Positions 6,512-7,677 of a stretch of 7,677 nt of DNA are shown here, one piece after another (positions within the stretch are counted from its first letter, which is position 1; every line of letters starts with the position of its first letter). Source of the stretch: an uncultured Polaribacter sp. Its GTDB lineage: Bacteria; Bacteroidota; Bacteroidia; Flavobacteriales; Flavobacteriaceae. Below the pieces are notes generated by a model. The model was not told where the DNA came from and did no database searches. It saw only the letters and a program-made list of their open reading frames with translations. Made by a program: the position numbers and the translations under genes. The stretch spans positions 1 to 7,677 of the forward strand of contig CAJXAS010000087.1 in the NCBI GenBank assembly GCA_913050305.1, in the 5' to 3' direction.

Positions 6512-7677
6512 TTATTTAAGCACAGAAAACTCAATAGAAGAATCTGTAAAAACGGTATGTGTTTGATTTTTAAAATCCTTCTCATCTGCCTTATAGATAT
6601 TATCTACATAGGTTTGCGGATTCAAATCTATTAAAGGAAACCAAGTACTTTGAACTTGGATTTGCATTTTATGTCCTTTTTTAAAGGTGTGAAAAACATC
6701 TTGCAGTTTAATATTTACGTCTGTTTTTTTATTGGGAATAAAAGGTTCTGGGTGCTCAAAACTATTTCTAAAACGTCCTCTTAAAACTTCACTTCTAACC
6801 ATTAAATGATAATTGCTCATTTTTAAATGATCTTGCAGTTTATCATTAGTTTCTTCTAGATTATCAGGATGTACGTCTATTACTTTAACAATCCAATCTG
6901 CAGCAGAACCTGTGGTTGCCACTTTTAATTTTGCCAAAATATCTCCAGCTAAGGTAAAGTCTTCTGTTAAAACCTCCGTTTCAAAAACTAAAACATCGGG
7001 TCTTCTTGCCGCAAAACGTTGATCATCTGTCATGTATTTCCTTGGCGTAAAAACCGTTTTGATGTCTTCGGAATATGGAACAGGATGTTTCAGATCGCTT
7101 GTAAATTTAATTTCACGCGTTAATTTACCATCGTGTTGTTGCGCTAAACCTTGATTTCTATTCAAAAACCAATTTTCTTTCACCACATTTTCAGGAGGCC
7201 AAGCATCGTAAGATTTCCATTCTTTTTTACCAGAATCAAAAACATATGCTTCTGGCAAACCAGAATTTTTATCTCCATTACCTTTTAAGAAATGATTGAA
7301 GAATTTTGTTTCAATTTCAGACTGAAATTTTAGGGAAATAGAATCTCCAAAGTAATAATTACCCACATAATTTTCTACTCCAGCTCTTGCCCATTTTCCA
7401 TGATCCCAAGGACCAAAAACTAAGGTATTGTAATTATCTTTTCCGTTTTTTTCAATGGCTTTATAGGTTTCTAAAGGTCCGTATAAATCTTCTGCATCAA
7501 ACCAACCACCAACAATCATGGTAGCCACAGAAGACGGTACTTTGTCTAAATGCTGAATAATTCCTTTGCTTTGCCAAACACTGTCATAATTAGGGTGTTC
7601 TATAATTTCTTTCCAGAAGTAATCATCAACTCTGTCTTTGTTTTCTGCAGTTTTTACATCTAATTTCTCGTATTGAA
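6512..7677 (-). CDS. CocE/NonD-type S15 hydrolase, alpha-amino acid ester hydrolase-like (N-terminus outside window)
   Basis: The gene enters from the right edge; 387 C-terminal residues are visible. The frame is open to the last base, and the apparent GTG start at 7526-7528 is an internal Val codon: the sequence before it (DDYFWKEIIEHPNYDSVWQS) is typical family sequence. GGWFDAEDLYGP carries the catalytic Asp (codon 7496-7498), and GPWDHGKW, 32 residues later, the catalytic His (codon 7400-7402). The nucleophile Ser lies outside. The Asp is followed by E at +2 and D at +3, as in the Xanthomonas alpha-amino acid ester hydrolase, where these acids help bind the substrate's alpha-amino group. 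A jelly-roll domain follows (KVATTGSAADWIVKVIDVHP). The likely role is hydrolysis of alpha-amino esters, amides or short peptides. Location is unknown because any signal peptide is outside. It lies 10 bases upstream of the second S15 gene, in the same operon. Confidence 0.9.
   Translation of the reverse strand, partial: QYEKLDVKTAENKDRVDDYFWKEIIEHPNYDSVWQSKGIIQHLDKVPSSVATMIVGGWFDAEDLYGPLETYKAIEKNGKDNYNTLVFGPWDHGKWARAGVENYVGNYYFGDSISLKFQSEIETKFFNHFLKGNGDKNSGLPEAYVFDSGKKEWKSYDAWPPENVVKENWFLNRNQGLAQQHDGKLTREIKFTSDLKHPVPYSEDIKTVFTPRKYMTDDQRFAARRPDVLVFETEVLTEDFTLAGDILAKLKVATTGSAADWIVKVIDVHPDNLEETNDKLQDHLKMSNYHLMVRSEVLRGRFRNSFEHPEPFIPNKKTDVNIKLQDVFHTFKKGHKMQIQVQSTWFPLIDLNPQTYVDNIYKADEKDFKNQTHTVFTDSSIEFSVLK

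Noticed and set aside
6502..6585. Longer N-terminus (28 extra residues) for the Xaa-Pro dipeptidyl-peptidase
   Set aside because: It would overlap the upstream S15 gene by 74 bases and place a second hydrophobic leader before a perfect signal peptide. The ATG at 6499-6501 leaves a normal 10-base gap.
6377..6634. Plus-strand open frame across the junction of the two S15 genes
   Set aside because: It is antisense to two real genes; its hydrophobic character comes from the signal peptide and A/T-rich junction read backwards.
7526..7528. GTG as the true start of the right-edge S15 gene
   Set aside because: The frame stays open to the window edge, and the upstream residues are typical family sequence, so this GTG is an internal valine.

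Overview
The window comes from a low-GC member of the Bacteroidota, most likely Flavobacteriaceae (marine Polaribacter- or Tenacibaculum-like relatives would fit). The evidence is strongly AT-rich coding and intergenic DNA, starts preceded by A/T-rich leaders without Shine-Dalgarno sequences, exported proteins with signal peptides ending in an 'AQ'-type junction, and protein families common in that group. Genus and species cannot be fixed from this sequence.

Layout, left to right. The 3' two thirds of a dihydrofolate reductase gene (folA, +) enters from the left edge. It meets a convergent small lipoprotein gene (-), and the two overlap by 4 bases. After a divergent 103-base gap come two + genes with no space between them: a secreted M24 metallopeptidase and a DNA-3-methyladenine glycosylase I (tag). 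A small two-helix membrane protein gene (-) converges on tag. A 122-base divergent intergenic region then leads to a second + pair, an SDR oxidoreductase and a MazG/PRA-PH-like nucleotide pyrophosphohydrolase, 19 bases apart. From 4203 to the right edge everything is on the minus strand and reads as one likely operon: a CocE/NonD-type S15 hydrolase whose N-terminus lies outside the window, then a secreted Xaa-Pro dipeptidyl-peptidase (10-base gap), then a DUF4375 protein (19-base gap).

How the genes fit together. Most are housekeeping: folate metabolism, base-excision repair, nucleotide pool cleaning. A second theme is handling of exported peptides or amides. The M24 enzyme and the S15 dipeptidyl-peptidase both carry signal peptides and belong to families that often cut next to proline. 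The partial S15 gene keeps a D-x-E-D signature resembling alpha-amino acid ester hydrolases, so the two tandem S15 genes probably act on different substrates.

I found no mobile element, CRISPR array, tRNA, rRNA or phage signature, and no gene-free stretch over 300 bases. No convincing undescribed system is visible. The items most worth a second look are a 12-bp perfect inverted repeat with a nested second stem at the end of the DUF4375 gene, the differing active-site signatures of the tandem S15 genes, and the acidic DUF4375 protein itself.
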